Shown here piece by piece: positions 1-10,900 of a stretch of 64,000 bases of DNA. Positions within the stretch are counted from its first letter, which is position 1. The number at the start of each line of letters is the position of its first letter. Origin of the DNA: Vandiemenella viatica. Its lineage: Eukaryota > Arthropoda > Insecta > Orthoptera > Morabidae. The stretch spans positions 195,194,685 to 195,258,684 of the forward strand of contig CM061914.1 of the NCBI GenBank assembly GCA_031002005.1. The letters run 5' to 3'. Both the position numbers and the translations under genes were made by a program. Below the pieces are notes generated by a model, which saw only the letters and a program-made list of their open reading frames with translations, did no database searches and was not told where the DNA came from.

Positions 1-89
1 GTTAAACTAGTGTACATTGTTAGCTGCTATATAAAATCATTTTTGCCATAAATGATTTTTTTAATCACTTAATTTTTTGTACATTTAAT

Positions 90-228
90 GGTAGTGAAAA
101 TTAGTTGACAAATTAGCTTTCTAGGATGGTAATATGAACCAACTTAATAGCGTTTTTTCTAATTTCAACTTATGAAAAAAGCTAAAATTTGGTTACAAAA
201 AGATAATTTACAACTAATTTTCACTACC
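90..228. repeat. Short inverted-repeat element (MITE-like)
   Basis: An 18-bp sequence at 90-107 (ggtagtgaaaattagttg) is repeated as its exact reverse complement at 211-228. The pairing continues inward with mismatches (caaattagcttt against aaagctaaaatttg). The 139-bp unit has no coding capacity. The structure is seen directly; calling it a miniature inverted-repeat transposon is inference, because no clear target-site duplication is visible. Confidence 0.55.
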
Positions 229-2725
229 TCTAATTCTATAAAATGAGGTGTTAAAAAAAGTATATATTAAGTGACGTGTATGCAAGCAAGCGTTTGATGG
301 CGCATAAAAAAATATTGATTCAGAGTATAAGACAAAATCGCAAACAGTTTCACTTAATTCATTTTGTTTTTCACTCCTAAAAAACATTAATTCACTGATG
401 TCAGTTTTTAAATATTTTGGGTTTGCCAGGTATAAAACATCAAAAATAAACTTGAAAACTCTGTGAAAAGTTAATGATTTAATGATGATCAGAAATAGAT
501 CTCTGCTGATAAACATTATAATACAAGAATGGAGACTTCATTGCAACATTATAATAAATGTTGTTAAATAAATAATTTTTTTTTAAATAAACTTCTTTAT
601 CACTTACTAAAGAATGCCAATTTAGAATCTTGCACCATTTTGAAAACAGGACACAGCCAGTGCCGACTATCACAAATAAGATAAACATATAAACTGGGCA
701 CAAGGAACCAAATTCTGGGAGTATTGTAGTTTTCAGTTACGATCGTGTCCTCAAGTTGCAGTAGGCACCCAGAAGCCATAAACCAAATCAACACAAAATA
801 CAGCTCACAGTTACAACTCCATTTCACTCCTGCCACGTGATTTGACAAGATGAAACCTAAATCCTCACTCAGCTGAGTAACAGACACAAACAAGCAAACA
901 TTATGCAATCTCTGGTGGACTTAAGACTTTGACAATTTCACGTAAATATTAAAACTATTATAAAACTTGAATACAGTGAACATATGTTTGAAGAAGAAAA
1001 AGATTGAGATTAAAAATTGAAGGTCCCTGAAAATTTATTTTCAGAATTTTGGTACGTCTGTCCGTCCGTGTGTTTTTTTATCACGCAATGACTGCTTAAC
1101 GGGTTTAAAGCTGTTTTTGTAGTATAAAGTTAAGAGACCAACTTTTAATGTCAGCATCATTTCACATCACCCGATGGTGAGCAGTCAACTGAATGCTAAC
1201 ATTTTTAACTATTATCCGACATTACCTAAAAACTACTGAATTGATTTTGATGCTGTTTATGCAGCTCGAAAGCTAAAGGGCTGAGTTAAGAGGTATGTCT
1301 AGCCATGCTATATCACCTCAAGATGCAACACAAAATAAAAATCTGGCCCAAATACTAACAAAAAACATTAACAAAAATACAAATCGATATATAAGCTGTC
1401 AATTGTGAAACAATAGTATTGACTCACGAGGAAAATATGTGAAAAATAATAATAAAAAAGTGGAGATAAATTTAAGTGTGAATAGAATACTAGTCCATGT
1501 GGAACCATGCTATCAATATTAAGAACAAAAACTGTATTATGTTCATCATGAAACATCAAGTTGCTTCAGGTATCCATTAACGATCTAAACGTTGACCGTT
1601 CAATAGAGACTCTTGTACAAACACACCCACATCTTACTAGCTCAGTTCATTATTGTTTGGTCACGTTTTATTCACGCTACAGATACCTTAATTTAATTTC
1701 CCTCTGGCAATTTCCATTCATATCAGCTTTCTTATTTGATGACTTTCTTTTCCAGACTTAAAATTTGCCGATTGCAATATCGTTCGTTGTTATTAATTAT
1801 CCCTGAAGGAGGATTTGCCTGGTTACATTTCTTAATTCAAATACTTCTGTAACTCACAAACTTTTCTTTTAAATTCTTTCTGTTCAGCATATGCCTCAAT
1901 ATTTATCCAGTCCCCCATCTATGTCATCTACAAACGAAAATTCTCACAGATGTTGACACCTTGTGAAGTAACAGCAAAACAACTGGTGAATTATTGGTCA
2001 TAATGAAACTCCCGAGCCAAAGATTTTTCTCAGTATTTGAAAAAATGGACGCAGAAAAATAAAATGTAAATAAAACATCACTGATTTGCTGATAAATAAC
2101 TTTAGTCCACATTACCACTATTAATTTTCTCTGTACAACTGAAATGCAAGTTATAAATCTAGAAGGTTGATGAATGTGGATTCGGTATTCCATACTTCCA
2201 TAAATTGTATGCCAAACACTATTATAATACCTGGTGCATTTTAAAAAGCTACTGAAATAAACATTTATTGTTCTTCCTTTATGTTTGTGTAATATTATTG
2301 CCTAAAACACAGTAGCTACAAAAATACATGTATAGAAAACAAATGTGTACAGAAAATGTGGCACTTGTCTTCAAATCACTGATAGACTGCTTACCTCATA
2401 ACAAAGAGTACAATAAAATTCTCTCTTTGGAAATGAAAACTTTGAGCACAAATCTCCAAGCTCTTTGCAGCTTGGAGTAGGAGAAGGTTGTTGGAAAGAC
2501 ATGCACTTGGTAAACAATAGTTAAGAAAGAGGATTATAGAAAGAATGGTTGGAAGAGTTGGAAGTTTCTGCAAACTTGTGTGCTTTCTTTTGTTCTGTAA
2601 CTGGACAAGTTATTCCTCCATCCCATTATCAAATATATTAAATTGTCAGAAATTTACCTTAGTTCATTCAGTAATGTTTAAGCCAAATTCTCATTTAATG
2701 TGAACGTGTAATTGCTCTACCGCAG
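229..2725. other. AT-rich noncoding stretch
   Basis: Nothing here resembles a conserved exon on either strand; the open frames are short, AT-driven and unlike any family I know. It should hold intronic sequence of the Ly6 gene (+) and intron or flank of ANKFY1 (-). No earlier Ly6 exon and no later ankyrin exon could be found. Confidence 0.5.
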
Positions 2726-3015
2726 GCCGCGTGCGTGGCGAACTCAAGGACTGCGCGTCGCAGCGTTACGTCTACCAGACTCAAGTAGACGACAAGTGGA
2801 TCACGCAGGACGCGGTCATTGACAACGCGTACGAGATCGGCTGCCACGAAGCAGAGAGCGGGGGTCTGCGCACGGCGGCCACTACGTACTGCTACTGCCG
2901 TAGCAACCTGTGCAACGGCGCCAAGCACACCCACGAGCCGTCCCACCACCACACGGATGCCATGGCCGTCATATTCGTCTTCAATGCCATGAAGTACATC
3001 CGCAGCCTCAGGTAG
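2726..3015 (+). CDS. Ly6/uPAR-family protein, terminal exon (partial gene)
   Basis: The exon follows an acceptor (ctctaccgcag) and ends at TAG 3013-3015. The first two bases complete a split codon and the frame then reads RVRGELKDCASQRYVY. About 95 residues include the cysteine pattern typical of the C-terminal half of a three-finger Ly6 domain: a Cys early on, IGCHEAE, then TTYCYCRSNLCNGA, where the final CN is the family signature. A His-rich linker and a short hydrophobic stretch (AMAVIFVF) follow and could be a GPI-attachment signal. Insect relatives (quiver, boudin, crooked and others) are secreted or GPI-anchored and act in septate junctions, ion-channel modulation or cuticle; which one this is cannot be told. 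The exon is sharply GC-richer than its surroundings. Earlier exons with the signal peptide and first cysteines are not in the window. It lies antisense to, and downstream in direction of, the ANKFY1 gene. Confidence 0.75.
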
Positions 3016-3079
3016 CGAGGAGTGCGCGTTATGGGAAAAGTTCAAATATCAGACGACTAATTAACTTGTAAAATAAGAC

Positions 3080-3085
3080 AATAAA
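3080..3085 (+). other. Poly(A) signal of the Ly6 gene
   Basis: AATAAA lies 65 bases after the stop codon in the same orientation, a plausible 3' end for the Ly6 transcript. Confidence 0.5.
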
Positions 3086-4700
3086 AACAGGGTATAATAT
3101 TAGTGGAGCATTGAGAGTGTACTAAGCATGTCGCAATCACGTATACGACAAAACTTCTTCCGGAGGTAATGACTCCCCGAGACTACGGTAGTGATATGTT
3201 CCGAGACTTGCCAAGTGCTTATTTATTGTGAGTTTAATACAGTGTTACTACAGATGATATATGGTATATGAATATAAGAACTGTGGATGCTACATGGGGC
3301 AGTGTTTTAGTAATCTTGAAATTAAATAAGTAACATCGCAGTAGAATTAACTTCATTGCTGACAATACTGGTATTATCAAAACCAATTCTTTAACAAATT
3401 CAGAGCATACATTTTTTTCATACAATAAACATCTTGTTGACAAAACACTAAAAAGAATTGCATAACTGAATAGGCTCTTGAACGGAAATAAAAAAATGAA
3501 TTAAACACGAAATACAGAAGATTTCAAAATACCTAGTCATGTTATTAAAACAAGCAGTGGTATGTGTGTTTCTGTGAAGTGTATGTTTTAATTCTGTAAA
3601 AGTAATTTATTTTTAATAAAATATCCAAATCAAAGTGCAGGCTTTCCTTAAACTTCCTTACATAATGGTTACTCAGTCTCACCTTCTCTTCCTCTCTCCC
3701 TCTCATACATGCAAGTCTCTATTACAAACATCATATACTGTGTGAAAGTTGTCTTAATGTGTAATAATATTACCCATTGAGAGCAACAGACCGACAACTC
3801 TCAAAAGCGCTGAATAACACACAAATGCAAAACAGTTCTTAATGGTAGCTGCATGCAAGTATCTAAGCCGTCAGGCACCAAAAAAGGGAAACTCGTACAG
3901 GGTTTAAGATGAATTCTGATTCTATGGTGAATTTAAAAGGTGCAATAGGCAAAAATGTTAAATGAAAACAGGAAAGTCCTCCATTGTAAAATTAATGGAA
4001 CTGGGTTAGTCAGGTATGAAACATCAAAAATTTGCTTATATCAGTGGATAGAAATTTCTAATAGGACTTTTAAATCACCTAATGCAAGAACAATGAACAA
4101 AACTTGTGGCATAACAGATTACTTACAGTAGAGATAAAAGAATGTTAATTACTGTGGGGGAAATTGGTAGCTATGGAGACTAGATGGTAACAAGATAGCA
4201 ATAAGATCGGGTGAGTGAGAGGAAAGCTTTAGCTCGCGGTTTTTGAGTTGATGATGTAAAGTTACTGAAAGCAAAGGACCTTTGTATTCTTCGGAAATTT
4301 ACTAATGAAGTGAAACAAGAATAGAAGTTAATTAATTAAATATTAAAGTTTATTATTATTTGAATAGAAATTTACATTAATAAGTGTGAAAGTTAAAGCA
4401 CCGAACGAGGTAAGAACAGGGCATTTGTCCCTGGCAACCTGAATCAAGACTACAAAAAATAAATAATACGAAGTCAGAGACTGACAAAAAGTATTAAGAA
4501 TCATTTTAAAACATAACAAACTGACCACACGTAATCAAGAGAACTAAATTACTGAAGTGAATAAAGCATAGGAAACAGGCTGCGTAAGTGATCAAAAGGT
4601 GTATGTACAGACGAAAGATAACTCTCATGATGACAATGAGGTTCTATGCTGAGGTACTATCTGAACCACGCAACAAGGCAGAATTAAAGCTGCAACACAG
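3086..4700. other. Noncoding, no recognisable element
   Basis: AT-rich sequence with no conserved exon seen on either strand. Presumably ANKFY1 intron or flank. Confidence 0.45.
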
Positions 4701-4706
4701 GGAAAA

Positions 4707-5485
4707 CAGCAAACGTTCTAAGGAACTTGAAAGACGGCAACAAAAAAAGTAACATGTCAAATATGAAGCTCTGACTTGATATATATTAATGAGAATAGTG
4801 GCAATGAAACTACAGCTTAATGTTGAAACCAAACCATAAGGTGCTCTAGTGTATTATATAAACAAAGCAAAGCCTTGCAAGAGGTGAAGTCAGTGAAAAT
4901 TCTGGCCCAGACTGGTACTCCCTAGTCACTGGGCCACCTGACTGACTGAAACACTGTCAAAGAGGAGATATTGTACTAACTTAAGCTGACTGAAAAAAAT
5001 GTAAAAGAAAATTAATATAGTGGCCAGGAGAGAAAAATCAGGAAAGAGAATAGCCAAGCTGTGAATGACTTTTCATGCAGTAGAAAACTGGATGGGTAAA
5101 AGGGACCTGGTTTTGTAAGTATCAAACACCACGGTTGTGGCAAAGCTAAGTTTCATCATTCAAGTTTTGAAATATTCAAATTTAATCAGGCCTAGTTTTA
5201 AAATGTGATTGCCATTTGTCACCACGTGGCAAGTTGGAACTTGCCTATCGCAATTGTGTCACAAAACCTCCCTCCGCTCAGGACTTACAGAATATTACTG
5301 ATGAAATAGCTTGATCCGTTCCTTTATTTGATCAAAATAGAACACCTTATGGTTTGGTTTCAACATTAAGCTGTAGTTTCATTAGAACTATTCTCATTAA
5401 TATATATCAAGTCAGAGCTTCATATTTGACAGGTTACTTTTTTGTTGTTGCAGTTTTCGAGTTCCTGAGAACATTTGCTGTTTTG
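4707..5485. repeat. Large inverted repeat, ~140-bp arms
   Basis: The sequence from about 4707 to 4845 recurs as a diverged reverse complement at about 5341-5485. Landmarks are cataaggtg near the inner end of the left arm and cacctta at the start of the right arm, with tgatatatattaatgag and its complement inside. The spacer of about 495 bp has no coding frame. It may be a nonautonomous DNA element or an insertion flanked by an inverted duplication. Confidence 0.6.
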
Positions 5486-5759
5486 ATAAAATGGACCCGA
5501 ACTAATTCTTTATGAAAAGCTTAACAAATTGCATTAAACAACGGTTGCGCTATATTAACAATAACTTTTGAAATATGTCTACCTTTTAATTTAGAATAAT
5601 ACTTTCATGGATATGTTCTGTCTCAATATCTATAAACATAACAAGACTACAACCGGAAAAAAGTCTGCAAATTTAAGACACTTTTGGTTAAAAATTAGTT
5701 TGTGTTACTGTTAATGAGCTACATAAAATGATTCTGCCATTTTAAATCTGTGTGTGTTT

Positions 5760-6240
5760 CGATGAATGGGAATTGTGCAGAAACTTCTGCTTGGATTTTG
5801 ATAGGGGGTTTGAATAATTTACAATACTGGGAAGAAAACGGGGTGTTTCATTTTGTTGTAACGTCAGAAAGCTGAGAAACTTTACATCAAAGCGTTCATG
5901 AATTAGCATACATTTCTTGTTGAAAATGATTCACGTAAAAACGACTGATTGAATTTTCAGGGCGTTTCAGATAATGTACAGCCCATGGTAGGTTTTATTT
6001 TGATGCGATGTCACAAAAAATATTAGGAAATTAGTTCCTATTTTTTGTTGAATACAATTCATGCAAAAACTACAGACAGAATTAACAAAGTAGAGCCCAC
6101 TATCCAAGGAGTATAATAAGGTATATCTTATTTTGATGTGACATCAGAAAGCAGAGAAATCAAAATTAAAGTGACCTCAAATTAGTTTCTGTTTGAAGGT
6201 AAGTTAATTCTCACATTAGGAATGTTTGCCGAGATTTCTG
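5760..6240. repeat. Degenerate tandem repeat, period ~135 bp
   Basis: Three diverged units can be lined up by recurring blocks: a TTTTGATGTGACATCAGAAAG-like block (at about 5850, 5997 and 6130), then aattagttcc/aattagcata/aattagtttc, then a ttgttgaaaatgattcacg-like block followed by aaaactac/aaacgact. No coding potential. Confidence 0.4.
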
Positions 6241-7042
6241 CTTATGAGTGGAATCGTATTATTCAGAGGAATTAAATTAGGTGCGGAGATCCTACGCGCC
6301 AAAGGAATTCGCATCAGTGAGCCACAGGGTCCTTAGATCGAAGGGCTCTTGAAGTTGCTGGTTTAAGAGAGAAGTCTCCATATTAACAGATCACAGGAAT
6401 AAATTTGCAAACAGCTAATATACAACTAGTCACATTAATGGGTTGGAAATAAACTAACATCTTCAAGTGTAAAAAACATAACAGCATTAAAATGAAATAA
6501 CAAACTACAAATAGATACTAGTGAGATCTTTGTCATGTGGTAAGGCTCTATGCTCACATATCTGATCGCCTTGCCATTAGTGATACTGTAAAGTGTGTGT
6601 TTGGCATGGTCCTTCAATCTTCACCTGTGATGAATTATGGGTTTACTTTCCCTGTTGTGCATTTTCACAAAATACATATCTGTAGATAAGGTCCATAATA
6701 TGCTATGAGGATGTCTTCTTTCTGTACCCTTAACATGGTTGCAAGTACCAAGCATTCATTCTTTCCCCCCTACAAAATTATTTATACATAACTGAAATAT
6801 TACAGAAGTTCAGAAAGTGAAGTCAAGATACACATCCAACAGTGCAGCTTATTATAAATCACTTGAGTATTTATAGAACACCTGGATACTGGTATATCAA
6901 ACAAATTTCAAATAATTAACAATGATGAAAAAAAACCTAATGTGGTAATTTTAAACCAAACTAGCAATGCCAGACATTTTAGTGTTGCACTAAAACTAAT
7001 TCAATCAATGTGAGTGCCTTTCTAGTAACTGCATTAAATTTA
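6241..7042. other. Noncoding, nothing recognised
   Basis: No conserved exon or mobile-element hallmark was seen here. Confidence 0.4.
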
Positions 7043-7168
7043 TATAAATAATGTTCTCGGGTGACTAGCCGAGTTATAGGAGTGTTATAATTACACAATA
7101 TTTCGGCGCTCTCAATCGTTGGCGCCATCTCCTATAACTCGGCTAGTCACCCGAGAACATTATTTATA
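7043..7168. mobile_element. Perfect-arm palindromic element with hammerhead-like apex (minus)
   Basis: The 39-base arms 7043-7081 and 7130-7168 are exact reverse complements and carry gggtgactagccgag. Reading the minus strand, the apex holds GAGAT, then GGCGC (7126-7122) pairing with GCGCC (7109-7105) around an 11-base loop, then GAAATATTGTG. The same arms and apex plan recur at 57010-57172 and, diverged, at 46885-47480. The shape matches a hammerhead-like fold whose stem I is the long arm, though the CUGANGA box is degenerate here. Confidence 0.7.
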
Positions 7169-7767
7169 TTCTCAACGCCGAGAAAGACTGCGTAATTATG
7201 CATTAAATTTGTCAAACTATTTTCTGTACTACTGAAATTAGAAACAAATGATCTCTGATTACATGTAAAAATAAATAAATAAATAATAAATAAAAAAACT
7301 GATTACTGATGCAAAATTACAATTTTTTTTGTCCATTTTGTTTCTAAAATCCTGTAAAACACATCTTGACAAACATTTGCCATTAGTCTTGATTCCAAAG
7401 CTTTCTATACCAGATGCACGTATTATAAAAATAAAAATCTTAAATGTGATTATTGTAGGACATTTGTTCCACAGTTGCTTGTTAAATTAATAATTATTCT
7501 TTAATAACAGTTGTATTGGCATAATGATTAAAGAATAATTATTAATAAAAATCTTTACTTCATGAAGTGGTATTAGAATTAGTAGATTCAGCCACTATTG
7601 GCTCAAAAAAGTTTCACTTGGTTACTGCAATAACTCTGCTGTTAAAATGAATTAAATTTATTCCCCTAAGAAGCTGAAAGTTACACAACAGAAACAATGT
7701 AATATGCCTGTCTTATGCCACTAAGCAGTTTAGCATGCCGATTAACTGAAAGCTGGCGGTTACTTAC

Positions 7768-7917
7768 ATCCGCGTTGTTCTCGACGAGGTAGAGGAAGAC
7801 GACGTCTTCTCTGTGGAGCCTGACGGCAGCGTGGAGGGGGAATCCCGTTTTCGACTTGAACATGCTGTACAGCAGGGGAGCACTCATGTGAGCAAAGTCC
7901 TCACTCGTGAAGTCATC
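7768..7917 (-). CDS. ANKFY1: ANKFY1 coding exon 6 (start of ankyrin region)
   Basis: Exactly 50 codons between acceptor CTGCAG and donor GTAAGT. Encodes DDFTSEDFAHMSAPLLY, then KSKTGFPLHAAVRLHRED and VVFLYLVENNAD, the first ankyrin-like unit. No later exon is recognisable between here and base 1. Confidence 0.92.
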
Positions 7918-10900
7918 CTGCGGCACACATACACACTTCATCAACCAGCTGCAGGAACAACTAACTGTGCACAAATAGCCTCGTAACTTAATTTTGGGAA
8001 AAAAATCAGTTTCCCATTAGGTATTTGCAATTAACTAATACTAGGAAATTTCTCCAGCATAAAGCACGAAATGAAATAAATAAGACTGATTCAGTTCCTG
8101 ATAATTTCTTTAACCAAGGGTGAATACACAATTGGCAATGTGATTCTAACAAGTTAAAACCTCCATGTTTACAAGCTTTGTAAGGATCAGGTTTTAGAAA
8201 TCGGTCAAGCATTTTGTTACGACTTGGACACTCAAATCAATTACTCTGGTTCATCACTTTTTGACATTTTGTTTGTGACAGGACCTATACCGTGCACAAC
8301 AAATTCAAAAGTAAAGGAACGGCAGAGGTACCACGCACCTAGACACAAACTACGTACGCGAGCCATCCAATCCACTCGCGGACAGCATGCAAGCATAGAT
8401 CATGCAAAATTCAACCAATCACTCACTTCCAAACTTCATTTAACACATTATGACGGCACAAGATTTGTTCTATTCAGATTTTACCACCCAAATATTAATC
8501 AAGGGCATGCTATGCTATGAGACTATCAAACTCCTTATACTATGCAAAGAACTGATATTACCAACCAGCTAAAACAGCAATTACTGTTTCCATGAGGCAC
8601 ATTACTCCAAAAACTAGAGGTAGAAAAATTATGCACTGCTACAAAACATTGATATATGGTAAATCAATCCTATTTTGCACATCCCAAGAAAAATGGTTAC
8701 AAAAAGTTTTATACAACTGCCCTCCATTTCAGTTTTACATGATGTGATGCAATTTTTATTTTAAATGCATATTCTTATCTATCTGAAACTTTTTTATTAC
8801 ACAGTCCATTACTTTGACTCCGTCACTTGAAGGTGTGTTGTTCCTTTGTTATTACAACGAGTAGGTATTTCATGTGTTTATCTCTCACAGTTGTTCACAG
8901 ATGGGCTTCATTTGCCTCCACAGTTTATCACACATCTCATTCTGTTTTTATAGACAAGTCACAATTATGAAAAATTTGCTCTTTTCTGTAACTGTTTACT
9001 GAATCCTACATTTCACTCAAGAGCAAAGTACTATTGAACAAAGATATCGAAATTTTACACTACGTACACATATAAGAGTCCAAAAAATATCTTGATCATT
9101 AATGGCAATACAGACTATTTGTCTGCTATAATTATAAATAAATTTACAGAAGGCCATTTTTGTAGAATGAAAATTTTTAGTGAAATTTTGAATTTTTACA
9201 TTTCTAACAGCGTAGCCATCGATGGTATAAGATAAGAAGTTGATGGAATTACATAACACAATAGTTCAAATCATATTGAGGTGAGCAACAATACTTCCCA
9301 GCTATTATTAACTGCTGTAAAAGCTCTAGAATACGGTGTAGTGCATTTCTATTGAATAAATAGAGAATTATTTCTGGGTAACGAGGATGTCAGGCTTAGC
9401 ATGGTATCCACCAAATGTTTCTACTCAATTCGAATGTATGAGGGATGCTCTCACGGATGTGAAAGTAATGATACAACTAAGGAAAATGGAAGCGGCTTCT
9501 AGGCGATATAAATAAGAAAAGAAAGGGAAATTAACCCACGACATACCAAAGTGGACGGATGCGATGAGAGAACACTAATGCTGACAAACAACTACACAAT
9601 ATTTCGGCATATGCCTTGCTCACAAATAGAAAAAACGGGCCATTAGGCTCGGAACGTGTGTGCACACCAAACGTTACCTAATGACTAATATTTCGGCATA
9701 TGCCTTGCTCACAAATAGAAAAAACGGGCCATTAGGCTCGGAAAGTGTGTGCACACCGAACGTTACCTAATGACTAAACGTGTTGGTGGGGAGGGGGAGG
9801 GGGGACGGATAAGGAGTAGACTATCAATATCGGTATACAATGTCTGAGATAATATATTTTGGCAGGCGATGGTAAAATGAGCAAATGTAGTAATGGTACG
9901 GTATAAACATGGCGGAAAAAAAAAAAAAAAAAAAAAAAAAATAGGTAGTGATGGGTTAATAGTCATTAGGTAACGTTCGGTGTGCACACACGTTCCGAGC
10001 CTAATGGCCCGTTTTTTCTGGATGTGAAAGTAAGATTTATTGGATAAAGGAAACAAAGAAAATGCCGAGAGGCACTGAAAATAAGATAGGATAGGGAAAA
10101 TAAACAGTTACCCGTCACTTACCACAGATGAAGGAAGGAGGGCGAAACATTTAAAAACACAAAAACAAACGAATTGCACAATATTTCGACTTTAGTCTTA
10201 GTCATGTGGGAGGCGAGACATATGGCAGGGGGAAAGATATGGTCACATCCCAACCCGCCACATGAATCATGTGGCGGGCTCGGATGTGACCACATCTTTC
10301 CCCCTGCCATATGTCTCGCCTCCCACATGACTAAGACTAAAGTAAGATTTATGGACTATAACAGATTCCAGCATTCCCAAGATCCAAACCAAGAACTCTG
10401 AGCAATTGGAAATTATCTTACCACAGTACCACTGCACAGGACTGATCCCCACTGGAACAAACATCTTATTAAAATAATTTATGATCTAAAAATAAGTAAT
10501 TTCAGCTGTTTAGTTACTTTTATAAAGCTACTTCTTCCACAAGAACTCTCACACAAAATTATGAATAAGCTGCCAACATAGCAAGGTTACCACCGACTGC
10601 ATGGACTAATATCGTGATCAGTGAAGAAAGAATTGAAACTAAGGTTTGATAGCATAAGCAGCCACATGGCGGACTATATTTAGGGAGGATGCTGCACCTC
10701 TGACCGTTCATCTTGAATGACTGCAGACAGTTAGACCTATTTCAGAAGCTGGTGAGTTGTTGGAAGTTCTTCAGTAAATGACAAAGGTTTCATAGAAGCA
10801 TGTCCTACATTGGACAGATCTCTTCAGTGATGGAACTGGAGGATGGTAAAGCAGTTCCACGCACCGCAATGCTGTTCACTATGTGGGAAGTAACTGTAGT

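Noticed and set aside
2695..3045. 116-codon minus-strand frame over the Ly6 exon
   Set aside because: Shadow of the GC-rich plus-strand exon; no domain and its sequence is not ankyrin-like.
7680..7974. Taking the whole 97-codon open frame as the ANKFY1 exon
   Set aside because: Family similarity and GT-AG borders limit the exon to 7768-7917.
9598..9775. CRISPR-like array
   Set aside because: Only two adjacent long units without spacers, in a eukaryotic genome.
10119..10464. Three overlapping frames containing HMAGGK and CGGLGCDHIFPPA
   Set aside because: The same peptide appears on both strands because the DNA is palindromic; not a gene.
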